Source of the DNA: an uncultured Pelagibacteraceae bacterium
Lineage (GTDB): Bacteria > Pseudomonadota > Alphaproteobacteria > Pelagibacterales > Pelagibacteraceae
Direction: 5' to 3'
DNA: 49,344 nucleotides
NCBI GenBank assembly: GCA_902623975.1
Contig: CACNVR010000008.1
Location: forward strand, 1 to 49,344
Each line of letters opens with the position of its first letter. Position 1 is the stretch's first letter. The position numbers and the translations under genes are program-made. Below are positions 24,782 to 34,449 of this stretch, one piece after another. The notes beneath the pieces are model-generated. The model was not told the origin of the DNA. It worked only from the letters and a program-made list of their open reading frames with translations, and made no database searches.

Positions 24782-26038
24782 ATGCAAAAATATTCAGTAT
24801 TTAGCTTAATCAAGAATGCTTTTTCTAATCATGAAAAATGGGATTTGGCATGGAAAGATCCTACACCTAAAAAAGAATACGATGTTGTAATTATTGGTGG
24901 GGGTGGCCATGGGTTAGCTACTGCCTACTATTTAGCTAAAGAGCATCAAATAACTAATGTGGCAGTTATTGAAAAAGGATGGATTGGTGGAGGAAATATA
25001 GGAAGAAACACTACAATTATCAGATCAAATTTTATGTATGATGATAATGCTAGGTTCAATGAATTTGGAATGAACCTGTGGAGAAACATGAGTCAGGAGT
25101 TAAATTTTAATGTCATGTTTTCACCAAGAGGAATAATAAATTTAGCTCATTCAGATGCACAAATGAATGCTTATGCTCGTCGAGGAAACTCTATGAGATT
25201 AAATGGAATTGATGCCGTTTTACTGAATAGAGAAGAAGTTAAAAAGATTATACCTATGGCAGATTTTTCTGAAGATGTAAGGTATCCAATTTTTGGAGGC
25301 TTAGCACAACCAAGTGCGGGCACTGCAAGACATGATGCAGTCGCATGGGGTTATGCTAGACAAGCTGACTCAATGGGTGTCGATATAATTCAAAATTGTG
25401 AGGTAACAGGCTTTGATATTGAAGCAGGAAAAATAACAGGTTTGAGAACATCTAGAGGAGATATTAAATCAAAAAAAATTGGATTGTGCGTAGCTGGCAG
25501 TACAAATGTTCTAGCAGAAAAACTTAATATGACACTCCCTATAGAAACTCATTTATTACAAGCTTGTGTTTCTGAGCCAGTGAAACCAGTTTTAGATGGA
25601 GTGGTAACCTTTGGTGCCGGACATTTTTATATTAGTCAATCAGATAAAGGCGAGATGGTAATGGGAGGAGATCTTGATGGATATAATAGTTATGCACAAA
25701 AAGGCAATCTTCCAACGATACAACATGTCTTAACCGGAGGTGTTGCTTTGTTTCCATTCTTAAGTCGTTTGAAAATGTTAAGGACTTGGGGAGGGATTAT
25801 GGATATGTCAATGGATGGCTCACCAATTATTGATAAAACTCATATCGATGGATTATATTTAAATTGTGGTTGGTGTTATGGAGGCTTCAAATCGGTTCCA
25901 TCTTCTGGGTGGACATTTGCACATACAATCGCACAAGATAGAGTTCATGAATTAAATGAGGGATTTAGTCTAAATAGATTTTCTAAAGGTTACTTGTTAG
26001 ATGAGAAGGGCCTTGGAACAAAAACTTGGATTTCATAA
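24782..26038 (+). CDS. soxB: Sarcosine oxidase beta subunit-like (SoxB / MgdA)
   Basis: 418 residues. FAD Rossmann GGGGHG (39-44), IEKGWIGGGNIGRNTTIIRSN split as seen around residues 65-85, and C-terminal LRTWGGIMDMSMDGSPI and NCGWCYGGFKSVPSSGW, closely following SoxB. Heterotetrameric sarcosine oxidase oxidises sarcosine to glycine plus methylene-tetrahydrofolate; the paralogous N-methylglutamate dehydrogenase has the same subunits. Both are plausible here. First gene of a tight BDAG operon. Confidence 0.93.
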   Translation: MQKYSVFSLIKNAFSNHEKWDLAWKDPTPKKEYDVVIIGGGGHGLATAYYLAKEHQITNVAVIEKGWIGGGNIGRNTTIIRSNFMYDDNARFNEFGMNLWRNMSQELNFNVMFSPRGIINLAHSDAQMNAYARRGNSMRLNGIDAVLLNREEVKKIIPMADFSEDVRYPIFGGLAQPSAGTARHDAVAWGYARQADSMGVDIIQNCEVTGFDIEAGKITGLRTSRGDIKSKKIGLCVAGSTNVLAEKLNMTLPIETHLLQACVSEPVKPVLDGVVTFGAGHFYISQSDKGEMVMGGDLDGYNSYAQKGNLPTIQHVLTGGVALFPFLSRLKMLRTWGGIMDMSMDGSPIIDKTHIDGLYLNCGWCYGGFKSVPSSGWTFAHTIAQDRVHELNEGFSLNRFSKGYLLDEKGLGTKTWIS

Positions 26039-26305
26039 ATGTTAAACATTAAGTGTCCTTACTGTGGGGACAGGTCTCAAAAAGAATTTGCCTACGGAGG
26101 TGATGGAACAATTACTAGACCAAAACTGAATCAAGAAATAAGTGATGAGGAATGGGATAATTTTGTTTATCTAAGAAAAAGTCCAAGAGGAAAACATATT
26201 GAATTGTGGCATCATATTGCTGGATGTAGACAATGGTTCAAAGTTGAAAGAGATACAGCTACTCACGAAATTTTTAGAACTTTCAAACCAGAGGAAGAAT
26301 TTTGA
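26039..26305 (+). CDS. soxD: Sarcosine oxidase delta subunit-like (SoxD / MgdB)
   Basis: 88 residues, the typical small subunit. Zinc ligands are visible: IKCPYCGDR (C6, C9) and ELWHHIAGCRQWF (a His and a Cys), with the conserved ATHEIFRTF end. It has no catalytic role of its own but is required for the tetramer. Starts at the base after the soxB stop. Confidence 0.93.
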   Translation: MLNIKCPYCGDRSQKEFAYGGDGTITRPKLNQEISDEEWDNFVYLRKSPRGKHIELWHHIAGCRQWFKVERDTATHEIFRTFKPEEEF

Positions 26306-29301
26306 TGTCACAAAATTTTAGATTAAATACTGGTGGCTTAATTAATAGAGACAAACCTATTGAATTTAAATTTAATGGAAAAAAATATATTGGGTATGAG
26401 GGTGATACGCTGGCTTCAGCGTTACTTGCCAATGGCATACATTTAATTGGAAGAAGCTTTAAATATCATCGTCCCAGAGGGTTTTTTGGTGCAGGAGTTG
26501 ATGAGCCAAATGCAAAAATGCAAGTTGAGATTAATGGTTCTTCAGAACCAAATATTAACGCAACTGAAATAGAACTAGTAAATGGTTTATCAGCATCTAG
26601 TCAAAATTGTTGGCCATCAGTAAATTTTGATATTGGTGCAATAAATAATTTCTTAAATCGTTTTTTTCCAGCTGGTTTTTATTACAAAACTTTCATGTGG
26701 CCTAAAAGTTTTTGGTACAGAGTGTATGAGCCTTTTATTCGAAAAGCGGCTGGATTAGGGATTGCTTCTCTGGAAAAAGATAAAGAGAGATATGAGCATA
26801 AATATGAATATTGTGATTTATTAGTTACCGGCTCTGGACCTGCTGGTTTAGCAAGTGCTTATGCGGCTGCCAAAAACGGAGCAAAAGTAATATTAGCAGA
26901 GGATAAACCTAGATATGGAGGAACGCTATTAACAGATGATGTTACGATAGATAATTTATCTGGAAAAGATTGGTCAGAAAAAATTATATCTGAATTAAAA
27001 GAGATGCCTAATGTTATTGTTAAAAATAGATCTCAAGTTTTTGGATACTATGATCATAATATGATGGTAATGTTTGAAAGAACAGGAGATCATTTAGAAA
27101 AAAAGACTAAGTACACACCAAGGCAAAGACTTTGGTATATAAGAGCTAAAGAAGTATTGCTATCAACAGGATCTATTGAAAGACCAATTGTTTTTGGAAA
27201 TAATGATACACCGGGAGTTTTTCTCTCAGCTGCTGCAAAAGAATATATGAAAGTTTATGGTGTTCTAATTGGTAAAAAACCAATTATTTTCACTAATAAC
27301 GATAGCGGCTATGAAACAGCTATTGAGTTTAAAAAAAATGGTATCAATCCAATAGTTTTAGATACTAGAGAGGATCAAAACTCTGAGTTAATTAATGAAG
27401 CTAAGGATTTAGATATAAAGATCAAGTTTTCTTATGCAGTGATAGTTGCTCATGGATATAAAAAAGTAAAATCAGCAACAATTGGGAAATTAAATAAAGA
27501 GAAAATAGATTTTGAAAATACAGAACAAATAGATTGTGACAGTATTTGTGTATCTGGATTTTGGACACCAACTGTTCATTTAGCATCTCAATCAGGTAAT
27601 AAACTGAAATTTAACGACTCGATAGATGCTTTTGTACCTGACAAATCAAAACAAAATGAACATTCTATAGGTGCTGCTAATGGAACATTTACATTACAAG
27701 ATACCTTAAAAAACAGTTTTAATACTGGGTCAGAAGTTTCTAAAAGCATAACTAAAAAAGATGAAAAAATACAAATTCCTAATACGAATGAGCGAAAATA
27801 TAGTGTTCATGATAAATTTTGGTGTTCTCCACTCCCCAAAGGTAAAAATTATAAACGATTTGTAGATTTTCAGAATGATGTAGCAGTTTCTGATATAGAG
27901 ATTGCTTTAAGAGAAGGTTATAGATCAATTGAACATGTTAAAAGATATACAACATTGGGAATGGCAACGGATCAAGGAAGAACAAGTAATTTAAACGGAT
28001 TACAGTTAGTTGCAAATGTTGAAAAAAAAATTGTTCCTCAAGTAGGTCATACTACCTTTAGACCACCTTTTACACCAGTGACTATCGGTACAATAGTTGG
28101 AAGAGAGATAGGAAAGGAATATATGCCTACAAGAAAAACACCGATGCACTATTGGCATGAAAATAACAATGCAGTCTGGGTAGATGCTGGTGCTTGGAAA
28201 AGACCAAGATATTATAAAAAAGGAAACGAAAATTTATTTGAGGCATCAAAAAGAGAGGCAAAAAATGTTAGAGATCATGTTGGTGTTTGCGATGTAACTA
28301 CTCTTGGAAAAATTGATATTAAAGGCCCAGATTCTGCAGAGTTTTTAAATAGAGTTTACACTAACGCATGGTTAAAACTTCCAGTAGGTAAAGCAAGATA
28401 TGGAGTAATGCTTAGAGAAGACGGGATTGTGATGGATGATGGGACAACAACCAGAATTTCAGAAAATCATTATCATATGACAACCACAACTGCACAAGCC
28501 GCAAACGTATTATCGCATTTAGAATATTATCTACAAATTGTTTGGCCAGAATTAAATGTTAATCTGGTTTCAACAACTGAGCAATGGGCTGGTGCGGCTA
28601 TTGCAGGACCTAAATCAAGAGATCTGTTAGCAAAGCTTTTTCCTAAAATAGATGTAACTAATGAGGCACTCCCTTTTATGGGATATGTTGAGGGAGATTT
28701 TTTTGGTATCAAAGCGAGAATTTTTAGAATTTCCTTTTCAGGTGAACTTGCTTACGAAATAAATGTTGAGTCTGATTTTGGATTATTTATGTGGGAAAAA
28801 ATAATTGAAATTGGTGAGGAATTTAAAATTCAACCTTATGGTACAGAAGCATTATCGACACTAAGAATTGAAATGGGTCACGTAGCTGGACCAGAACTTG
28901 ATGGAAGAACTATTCCTTATGATGTTTCGTTAGAAGGTTTGGTATCAAAGAAAAAAGATTTTATTGGAAAGAGATCTTTAACCAAAGAAGCATTTAATAA
29001 AGCTGATAGACAAAAAATTGTTGGTTTAGTCCCTCTGGACAGAAAATCAAGTATTCCAGAAGGATCACATTTGGTAGAAAATAAAAATGCAAAGCTTCCT
29101 AACCCAAAATTAGGTCACGTTTCTTCATCATGTTGGAGTGTTGAGAATAATAATCCTTTTTCTCTTGCAATATTAAAAGATGGAAAAAATATGATAGGAA
29201 AAAAGCTTTTTGCGGTTTCTCCACTAAAAAACACTTCTATTGAGGTGGAGGTTATGTCTTCACATTATGTTGACCATGAAGGAAAGAGAGTAAGGTCATG
29301 A
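26305..29301 (+). CDS. soxA: Sarcosine oxidase alpha subunit-like (SoxA / MgdC)
   Basis: 998 residues from the ATG at 26305, which overlaps the soxD stop by one base (TGATG); a TTG one codon earlier is less likely. N-terminal ferredoxin-like region with DTLASALLANGI and SFKYHRPRGFFGAGVDEPN, a NAD-binding domain with GSGPAG (~176-181), a second dinucleotide region near residue 340, and a C-terminal GcvT folate domain (~620-998; GPDSAEFLNRVY, SFSGELAYEINVE, LSTLRIEMGHV). It oxidises the N-methyl substrate together with SoxB and transfers the C1 unit to tetrahydrofolate. Confidence 0.93.
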   Translation: MSQNFRLNTGGLINRDKPIEFKFNGKKYIGYEGDTLASALLANGIHLIGRSFKYHRPRGFFGAGVDEPNAKMQVEINGSSEPNINATEIELVNGLSASSQNCWPSVNFDIGAINNFLNRFFPAGFYYKTFMWPKSFWYRVYEPFIRKAAGLGIASLEKDKERYEHKYEYCDLLVTGSGPAGLASAYAAAKNGAKVILAEDKPRYGGTLLTDDVTIDNLSGKDWSEKIISELKEMPNVIVKNRSQVFGYYDHNMMVMFERTGDHLEKKTKYTPRQRLWYIRAKEVLLSTGSIERPIVFGNNDTPGVFLSAAAKEYMKVYGVLIGKKPIIFTNNDSGYETAIEFKKNGINPIVLDTREDQNSELINEAKDLDIKIKFSYAVIVAHGYKKVKSATIGKLNKEKIDFENTEQIDCDSICVSGFWTPTVHLASQSGNKLKFNDSIDAFVPDKSKQNEHSIGAANGTFTLQDTLKNSFNTGSEVSKSITKKDEKIQIPNTNERKYSVHDKFWCSPLPKGKNYKRFVDFQNDVAVSDIEIALREGYRSIEHVKRYTTLGMATDQGRTSNLNGLQLVANVEKKIVPQVGHTTFRPPFTPVTIGTIVGREIGKEYMPTRKTPMHYWHENNNAVWVDAGAWKRPRYYKKGNENLFEASKREAKNVRDHVGVCDVTTLGKIDIKGPDSAEFLNRVYTNAWLKLPVGKARYGVMLREDGIVMDDGTTTRISENHYHMTTTTAQAANVLSHLEYYLQIVWPELNVNLVSTTEQWAGAAIAGPKSRDLLAKLFPKIDVTNEALPFMGYVEGDFFGIKARIFRISFSGELAYEINVESDFGLFMWEKIIEIGEEFKIQPYGTEALSTLRIEMGHVAGPELDGRTIPYDVSLEGLVSKKKDFIGKRSLTKEAFNKADRQKIVGLVPLDRKSSIPEGSHLVENKNAKLPNPKLGHVSSSCWSVENNNPFSLAILKDGKNMIGKKLFAVSPLKNTSIEVEVMSSHYVDHEGKRVRS

Positions 29302-29882
29302 AACAAATTTCCCCTTTAAATAATGTAAATCAAAATGGAAAATTTGGTGATTTTGAAAATAAAAATGAGAATGACTTATTAAAAATTTCAGAATTGAAAA
29401 ATATATTAATATTTCAAATAGTTCAGTTTAAAAATTCAAGTTCAGATATCTTAAATATAAAAATTGATAATTTAAAATTGCCTTCCACTTTAAAATCTTC
29501 TTCAAATTCCGATACTAGAATTTTATGGATGGGCCCAAAGAATTGGATAGTTGTATCTTCTAAAATGAATTTACTTTTAAACGATGTAAAACAATTTGAT
29601 GAAACTAATTTTGCAATTACAGATTTGTCACATTCAAGAACAATAATTGAAATTCAAGGTGATCATGTTAATGAAGTTTTAAAAAAGGGATGTCCTATCA
29701 ATATTGAAAAATTCAATGAGGGTGATTGCACTAATTCTATTTATAATGGTATATCAATTACGATTGATTTTATTTCTAACAATCCAAAAAAAGTAAGAAT
29801 TTTTGGATTAAGAAGCTTTGGAGAATCTTTACACCATTCAATAACAGATGGTTCATTAGAATTTGGTTATCAAAGTAATTGA
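29298..29882 (+). CDS. soxG: Sarcosine oxidase gamma subunit-like (SoxG / MgdD)
   Basis: 194 residues. ATGA overlap with soxA. Weakly conserved subunit; the recognisable parts are ILWMGPKNWIVVS, TDLSHSRTIIEIQG and FGLRSFGESLHHSI, which match the GcvT-like SoxG fold. Residues 1-40 are low-complexity and Asn/Lys-rich. Closes the operon; the next gene is convergent with stops only 3 bases apart. Confidence 0.85.
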   Translation: MKQISPLNNVNQNGKFGDFENKNENDLLKISELKNILIFQIVQFKNSSSDILNIKIDNLKLPSTLKSSSNSDTRILWMGPKNWIVVSSKMNLLLNDVKQFDETNFAITDLSHSRTIIEIQGDHVNEVLKKGCPINIEKFNEGDCTNSIYNGISITIDFISNNPKKVRIFGLRSFGESLHHSITDGSLEFGYQSN

Positions 29883-29885
29883 TTA

Positions 29886-30734
29886 TTAATTCCTTGTTGC
29901 AATATAAACACCAACTGATGCTATTAAAAAACCAATAACATCTATATTTGTAAGAGATTCATTTAAAAAAAGCCAAGCCATAATTGCAGAGGTTGCTGGT
30001 ATTAGAAAAAAAACTGAGACTGTTTTACTAGCTGAATTTTTTTTTATTAAAAACATCAGTATCGTAAACGCACCAAAGGAAACTAAAAAAATTTGATGGC
30101 TCATCGCAATTATAAATGTTTTAGTAAAATAGATGTATGGCTTTACAAAAAAAATAATTATAATCACATGAAATAAACAACCACCCAACGCTTGATAAAA
30201 ATTACTAACGGATAAAGGTAAATTATTACTCAATTTTTTCTGCCAAATAGTAGAAAACGTTATAGATAACAATGCAATTAAGGTTGCAATCAAACCTAGT
30301 AGAGGAATACCTGAACCAACATCTATCCCTAGTACCAAAGAAGCGCCAGTGAAACCCAATAAAACACCCACCCATTGCTGAAATGTAACTTTTTCATTTA
30401 AAAGAGGCCCACTCAAAATATTTGTTAAAATTGGTTGAAGTGTCACGATTAAAGCAGCTAAGCTAGTTGGCATTCCAATTGAGATTGAGTAAAAAACTCC
30501 TCCTAAGTACAATCCATGAAATAAGATACCACTGAACATTGATTCAATCAGATATCTTTTTTTAATTAATATTGATTGTCTTAAATAAATTGAAAAAAAT
30601 AAAAAACCTACAGCAACAAAAAAAAATCTGAAGGCTAGTGCTGCAAAAGGATCACTATTATCAATGATTGGTTTTGTTGTAATAAAGGCAGAAGACCAAA
30701 GTAAAACAAATATAAGCGGAAATATTCTGACCAT
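29886..30734 (-). CDS. EamA/DMT-family membrane transporter
   Basis: 282 residues with ten hydrophobic segments arranged as two EamA repeats (first WSSAFITTKPIIDNSDPFAALAFRF without further text; second beginning near GLIATLIALLSITFSTIWQK). These inner-membrane proteins export or import small metabolites. Substrate cannot be told. Convergent with soxG. Confidence 0.88.
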   Translation of the reverse strand: MVRIFPLIFVLLWSSAFITTKPIIDNSDPFAALAFRFFFVAVGFLFFSIYLRQSILIKKRYLIESMFSGILFHGLYLGGVFYSISIGMPTSLAALIVTLQPILTNILSGPLLNEKVTFQQWVGVLLGFTGASLVLGIDVGSGIPLLGLIATLIALLSITFSTIWQKKLSNNLPLSVSNFYQALGGCLFHVIIIIFFVKPYIYFTKTFIIAMSHQIFLVSFGAFTILMFLIKKNSASKTVSVFFLIPATSAIMAWLFLNESLTNIDVIGFLIASVGVYIATRN

Positions 30735-30753
30735 TTCAGGTCTTATAAATTAT

Positions 30754-31164
30754 TTAATCTATAATATTAAGTATTATTAATTTGTTTTGTTTTGTCTCTT
30801 TACACCATAATTCATAACTTTCACACATTCTCCACAAATGATCGAAAGCTCTTTGAGAAATTTCAAGAGGATAATGGCTTTTTGCATAATATAATTCTGG
30901 ATATTGAATTAACTGCTTAACTGATAAATCTTTTTGAATATGAAGTAATTTTAGAGTTTCTTCAGACACCTTTTTTTTTGATACCTTGTCAATTAATTCA
31001 TCATGGAATTTTCCACTACTTATTTCATTGTAGGTTGTAGATCCAATAAAGTTTTCAATTGCGTTGATCGTTGTCAACTCAGGATTTTTTTTCTTTATTT
31101 CACAAACTTTTGAGTAGATTGCTTCTGCCACCAATAACACATAAGGCTTTTCTTTAGATGCCAT
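30754..31164 (-). CDS. Conserved hypothetical protein, 136 residues
   Basis: Soluble, mostly helical, charged protein with no signal peptide or membrane segment. Notable stretches are YVLLVAEAIYSKVCEIKKKN and AFDHLWRMCESYELWCKETK, with two tryptophans and two cysteines near the C-terminus. ATG shares its A/stop region with the racemase gene before it (the racemase ends at 31164), so they are co-translated. Family not recognised. Confidence 0.7.
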   Translation of the reverse strand: MASKEKPYVLLVAEAIYSKVCEIKKKNPELTTINAIENFIGSTTYNEISSGKFHDELIDKVSKKKVSEETLKLLHIQKDLSVKQLIQYPELYYAKSHYPLEISQRAFDHLWRMCESYELWCKETKQNKLIILNIID

Positions 31165-31901
31165 TATCTAGTCTTATACTTTTTCATTGAAGAATTAGCC
31201 AATATAAGATTTGGATCTAAAAAGGTCTTGGATGTTTTAATATTTTTAAAAGATTTGAAAGCAAATATTGCAATTGGTAATTCTGTGCAACCAAGAATAA
31301 TTTTTTTACACTTTCTGTTTAATAGATTGTTTATTGCATGCTTAATAATTTTATTTGCTTCTTTCACTTTACCCATTTTAACAAGCTTAATGGCTTTATT
31401 TACAGAATTTTTTTGAATAGAGCTATTAGGTGAGATTAATCTAAATTCTTTATCAAAAAATTTATTATAAATCCCAGTTTTTAAAGTTCCCTCAGTTGCT
31501 AAGAGTCCAATTAGAGAATTTTTTTTACAATTTTTTTTTGTATGAATAAAAACTTCTTTTGGCATATTGATAATAGGTATATTGATTTTTTTTTGTAAAT
31601 CCTCATACCAATAATGAGCAGTATTGCATGGAATGACAATAAATTTACAATTACTTTTCTTTAATAACTGACAACCTTTTAGTAAACTTTTTAAAACTTT
31701 ATAATATTTTTTATTTTTAAATTTTTTTGATATTTTTCCAGTTTGAACACCAATTGACTCAGGTCTTCCGGGTATGTTTGACTTATTATAAAGTAAAAAT
31801 AAGGGATATTCTTGATCAATTTTTCCTCTATTCAAAATCGCAAGCTTATTACAAAAATCCAAACCTGCTTGAGTACCCATACCACCTAAAATACCAATCA
31901 T
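31164..31901 (-). CDS. Aspartate/glutamate racemase family protein
   Basis: 245 residues. Starts MIGILGGMGTQAGLDF, with the first catalytic cysteine in IVIPCNTAHYWYEDL and the second in KIILGCTELPIAIF, the two-cysteine pair of cofactor-independent amino-acid racemases (YgeA/RacD type). Likely racemises aspartate, glutamate or a related amino acid. Rich in lysine, as are the neighbours. Confidence 0.9.
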   Translation of the reverse strand: MIGILGGMGTQAGLDFCNKLAILNRGKIDQEYPLFLLYNKSNIPGRPESIGVQTGKISKKFKNKKYYKVLKSLLKGCQLLKKSNCKFIVIPCNTAHYWYEDLQKKINIPIINMPKEVFIHTKKNCKKNSLIGLLATEGTLKTGIYNKFFDKEFRLISPNSSIQKNSVNKAIKLVKMGKVKEANKIIKHAINNLLNRKCKKIILGCTELPIAIFAFKSFKNIKTSKTFLDPNLILANSSMKKYKTR

Positions 31902-31941
31902 TGTCTTACCGTTATTTTTTTATTTCTCGTAGAATAGTCCA

Positions 31942-31994
31942 TTGGCTATAAAAATAAATTAATACTTAATTTGAATTAATTAATTTATAGCCAA
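31942..31994. repeat. Long inverted repeat (hairpin) between cspA-like and racemase genes
   Basis: TTGGCTATAAA (31942-31952) pairs exactly with TTTATAGCCAA (31984-31994), and the inner AT-rich parts (AATTAAT / ATTAATT) extend the stem. No T-run follows on either strand, so it is not a classic terminator. On the minus strand it lies 3' of the cold-shock gene and 5' of the racemase gene and may protect or end the short csp mRNA. Confidence 0.6.
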
Positions 31995-32012
31995 TTTAGG
32001 ATTGTATGAAAA

Positions 32013-32219
32013 TTATGCAGATTTTAAATTAACTGCTGAAGGACCTTTGGGACCATCTTCAACATCGAAAGTCAAAGCTTGACCCTCATTTAAACCGTTC
32101 ATACCAGCGTCTCTAACAGCTGAAACATGTACGAACACATCTTTTTCTTTATCTTCTCTTTCAATAAAACCAAAACCTTTGGTTGGATTGAACCATTTTA
32201 CTTTACCTTGTAGACTCAT
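32013..32219 (-). CDS. cspA: Cold shock protein, CspA family
   Basis: 68 residues, a single cold-shock domain. RNA-binding motifs RNP1 (KGFGFIERE) and RNP2 (DVFVHVSAV) are intact. Acts as a single-stranded nucleic-acid chaperone. Upstream (minus strand) a TTGACA box lies ~90 bases before ATG, but I see no convincing -10 box; the ribosome binding site is AGAAGAA. Stands alone between hairpin and acetyltransferase gene. Confidence 0.95.
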   Translation of the reverse strand: MSLQGKVKWFNPTKGFGFIEREDKEKDVFVHVSAVRDAGMNGLNEGQALTFDVEDGPKGPSAVNLKSA

Positions 32220-32336
32220 ATTTTTCTTCTTACTTATTGTTATTTAAATTTATTACTTATAATTAAGTAATTCCGACTTTCTTTAGAATTTGAAGGGTTT
32301 TGTCAACTAAATTGATTATCAAAGTCTATTTTTATC

Positions 32337-32804
32337 CTAATTGTTGTTAATTAGTTTTGATAAATATATTGAATTAACATCTTTTTTATAGTGAGCAAAG
32401 GGTTCACAGGGTACAAATTTACATTTTTGAAATAATTTTCTTGCAGGAATAAAAAATTTTCCAGCGCCAGTCTCGAGACTAATTCTTTTGATATTTAATT
32501 TTTTTGCCTCTTCGATTAAGTGTTCAATTACTTTAGTACCATTTCCTTTTTTTCTAAATCTATCATGTATTCTTATCGATTTAAACTCACCATGATCTGT
32601 GTCAAGAAGCTTTAAAGCACCACAGCCAAATAATTTTTCATTTTCCCAAAGGCTCCAGAACTTTATAGATGGAATTTTTAAACCAGGTATATCCAAAACA
32701 TGTGCGCTTCCTTCAGGAGAAGCAGCTCTTAGCTCTTTAAAATGTTTCGTTAAAAGCTCGTTTACCTCTGGATGGTTAAAATTTCCTTCTATAGATTTAA
32801 GCAT
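32337..32804 (-). CDS. GNAT-family N-acetyltransferase
   Basis: 155 residues. Acetyl-CoA loop in RKKGNGTKVIEHLIEEAKKL followed by the beta-strand ISLETGAG, typical of GNAT. Also FFIPARKLFQKCKFVPCEPF near the C-terminus, as in small YafP/ElaA-like transferases. Substrate unknown. Overlaps the end of purK by 8 bases, so it is probably read from the pur transcript. Confidence 0.87.
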   Translation of the reverse strand: MLKSIEGNFNHPEVNELLTKHFKELRAASPEGSAHVLDIPGLKIPSIKFWSLWENEKLFGCGALKLLDTDHGEFKSIRIHDRFRKKGNGTKVIEHLIEEAKKLNIKRISLETGAGKFFIPARKLFQKCKFVPCEPFAHYKKDVNSIYLSKLINNN

Positions 32805-33849
32805 TTATCAAAGTTGTTATATGACCCATTTTTCTTTTCTCTTTTATCTCTTTTTTTAAATAATCGTAAAAAAATTCTTTATCACTTAATTTGATATTTT
32901 TTCTATAAGGTTCTATTTGATTTCCAATTAAATTAATCATTTTTGCATTATGAATCTTTTTTAACGGGATCTTTTCCAAAGAACATACTGCTCTTATGTG
33001 GTTTTCAAATTGACTTACATTGTAAGCATTCAGGGTTAGATGACCAGAATTATGAACTCTCGGAGCTATTTCATTCACATATAAATTTTCATTTCTATCT
33101 ATAAAAAATTCTACGCAAAGAGTTCCTATGTATTTTAATTCCTCAGCAATTTGGGTTGCCCATTCCTTTGATTGATCATGTATTTTTTTACTTATTTTTG
33201 CAGGTATTACAGAATATTTTAGAATTTGATCTTGATGAGTGTTTTCTATTGGCTCATAAATCTCATAACTATTTATTCCAAATCTTGTAATTATAACAGA
33301 AATCTCTTTTTTAAGTTTCACAAGTTTTTCAAGAATGTAGCCTTTTGAAAAATCAATATTAAGAGCATTAATATCCTTGACACCTTTAATAGGATATTGA
33401 CCTTTTCCGTCGTAACCCATGGTTGTTGTTTTCATTATTCCAGGAAGGAAATCTTCCAAAGTTTCTATATCTGATTTTTTGTCGATGCTAACATATCTTG
33501 TTGTTCTTATATTTAATTTATTTACAAAATCTTTCTCTGCTATCCGGTGTTGGATTAATCTATTAACGGAAGGTTTAGGAATCACAGGTTTTGATTTATT
33601 CATTTCATTTAATGTTTCGTATGGGATATTTTCAAACTCAAAAGTTATCAGATCAACTTTTTGAATGAATTCTTGGATCTTTTGATTATCATTATATTTT
33701 CCATATATAAACTCATTACAAAAATTTTGCGCTGGAGCATTAGTGTCGTCACAAAAAATTGTAGTTTTTATATTTAATTTATTAGCAGCAACGCATAATA
33801 GGCTACCTAATTGACCTCCACCGATAATACCCAGATTTTTTTCTGACAT
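32797..33849 (-). CDS. purK: N5-carboxyaminoimidazole ribonucleotide synthase
   Basis: 350 residues of the ATP-grasp fold: NLGIIGGGQLGSLLCVAANK at the start, MKTTTMGYDGKGQYPIK, LEKLVKLKKEISVI and EIAPRVHNSGHLTLNA. It makes N5-CAIR from AIR, bicarbonate and ATP in purine synthesis. It directly follows purE (5-base gap), whose product it supplies. Confidence 0.96.
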   Translation of the reverse strand: MSEKNLGIIGGGQLGSLLCVAANKLNIKTTIFCDDTNAPAQNFCNEFIYGKYNDNQKIQEFIQKVDLITFEFENIPYETLNEMNKSKPVIPKPSVNRLIQHRIAEKDFVNKLNIRTTRYVSIDKKSDIETLEDFLPGIMKTTTMGYDGKGQYPIKGVKDINALNIDFSKGYILEKLVKLKKEISVIITRFGINSYEIYEPIENTHQDQILKYSVIPAKISKKIHDQSKEWATQIAEELKYIGTLCVEFFIDRNENLYVNEIAPRVHNSGHLTLNAYNVSQFENHIRAVCSLEKIPLKKIHNAKMINLIGNQIEPYRKNIKLSDKEFFYDYLKKEIKEKRKMGHITTLINA

Positions 33850-33854
33850 TTTAT

Positions 33855-34346
33855 TTATTTAGGTTTTTTTTTGACAGATTTAGTTTGTGATAATCGCCAA
33901 TTACTTAGTTTTTTTTTCACCAGAGGATTATTATTTCCTATAATTGCAGCTGCTAATAAAGCCGCGTTTATTGCTCCATCTTCACCGATAGCTAAAGTTC
34001 CAACTGGAATACCTTTAGGCATTTGAGCTATAGATAATAGGCTATCTAATCCTTTGAGTTTTTTACTTTCTATTGGAACCCCTAAAACTGGAACATGAGT
34101 CATTGCAGCAATCATTCCTGGCAGATGAGCAGATCCACCTGCGCCAGCTATGATGACTCCAGTATTATCTTTCTCAGTTTTTTTAGCAAACTCATACATT
34201 CTTTTTGGAGTACGATGAGCTGAAACTATTTTAGTTTCAAATTTTATGCCTAAATTTTTTAAGATTTTAGCAGCTAATTTCATGGTTTTATTGTCAGATT
34301 GACTACCCATTACAATTGCAACCTTAAGATTTTTATTATTTTTCAT
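33855..34346 (-). CDS. purE: N5-carboxyaminoimidazole ribonucleotide mutase
   Basis: 163 residues. [26 protein letters not shown] with the catalytic His, and [15 protein letters not shown] are standard PurE motifs. Converts N5-CAIR to CAIR. The C-terminus has a lysine-rich tail (KSVKKKPK) beyond the usual end. First gene of purE-purK-GNAT. Confidence 0.96.
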   Translation of the reverse strand: MKNNKNLKVAIVMGSQSDNKTMKLAAKILKNLGIKFETKIVSAHRTPKRMYEFAKKTEKDNTGVIIAGAGGSAHLPGMIAAMTHVPVLGVPIESKKLKGLDSLLSIAQMPKGIPVGTLAIGEDGAINAALLAAAIIGNNNPLVKKKLSNWRLSQTKSVKKKPK

Positions 34347-34449
34347 GATTTTGTAAGCACAATATTTATTTCAAAATTAGATTAAAATTTCAATAAAATA
34401 AATAGTATTTAAAAAAACATATTGGTATGGTTTCTAATAATTTATCAAA

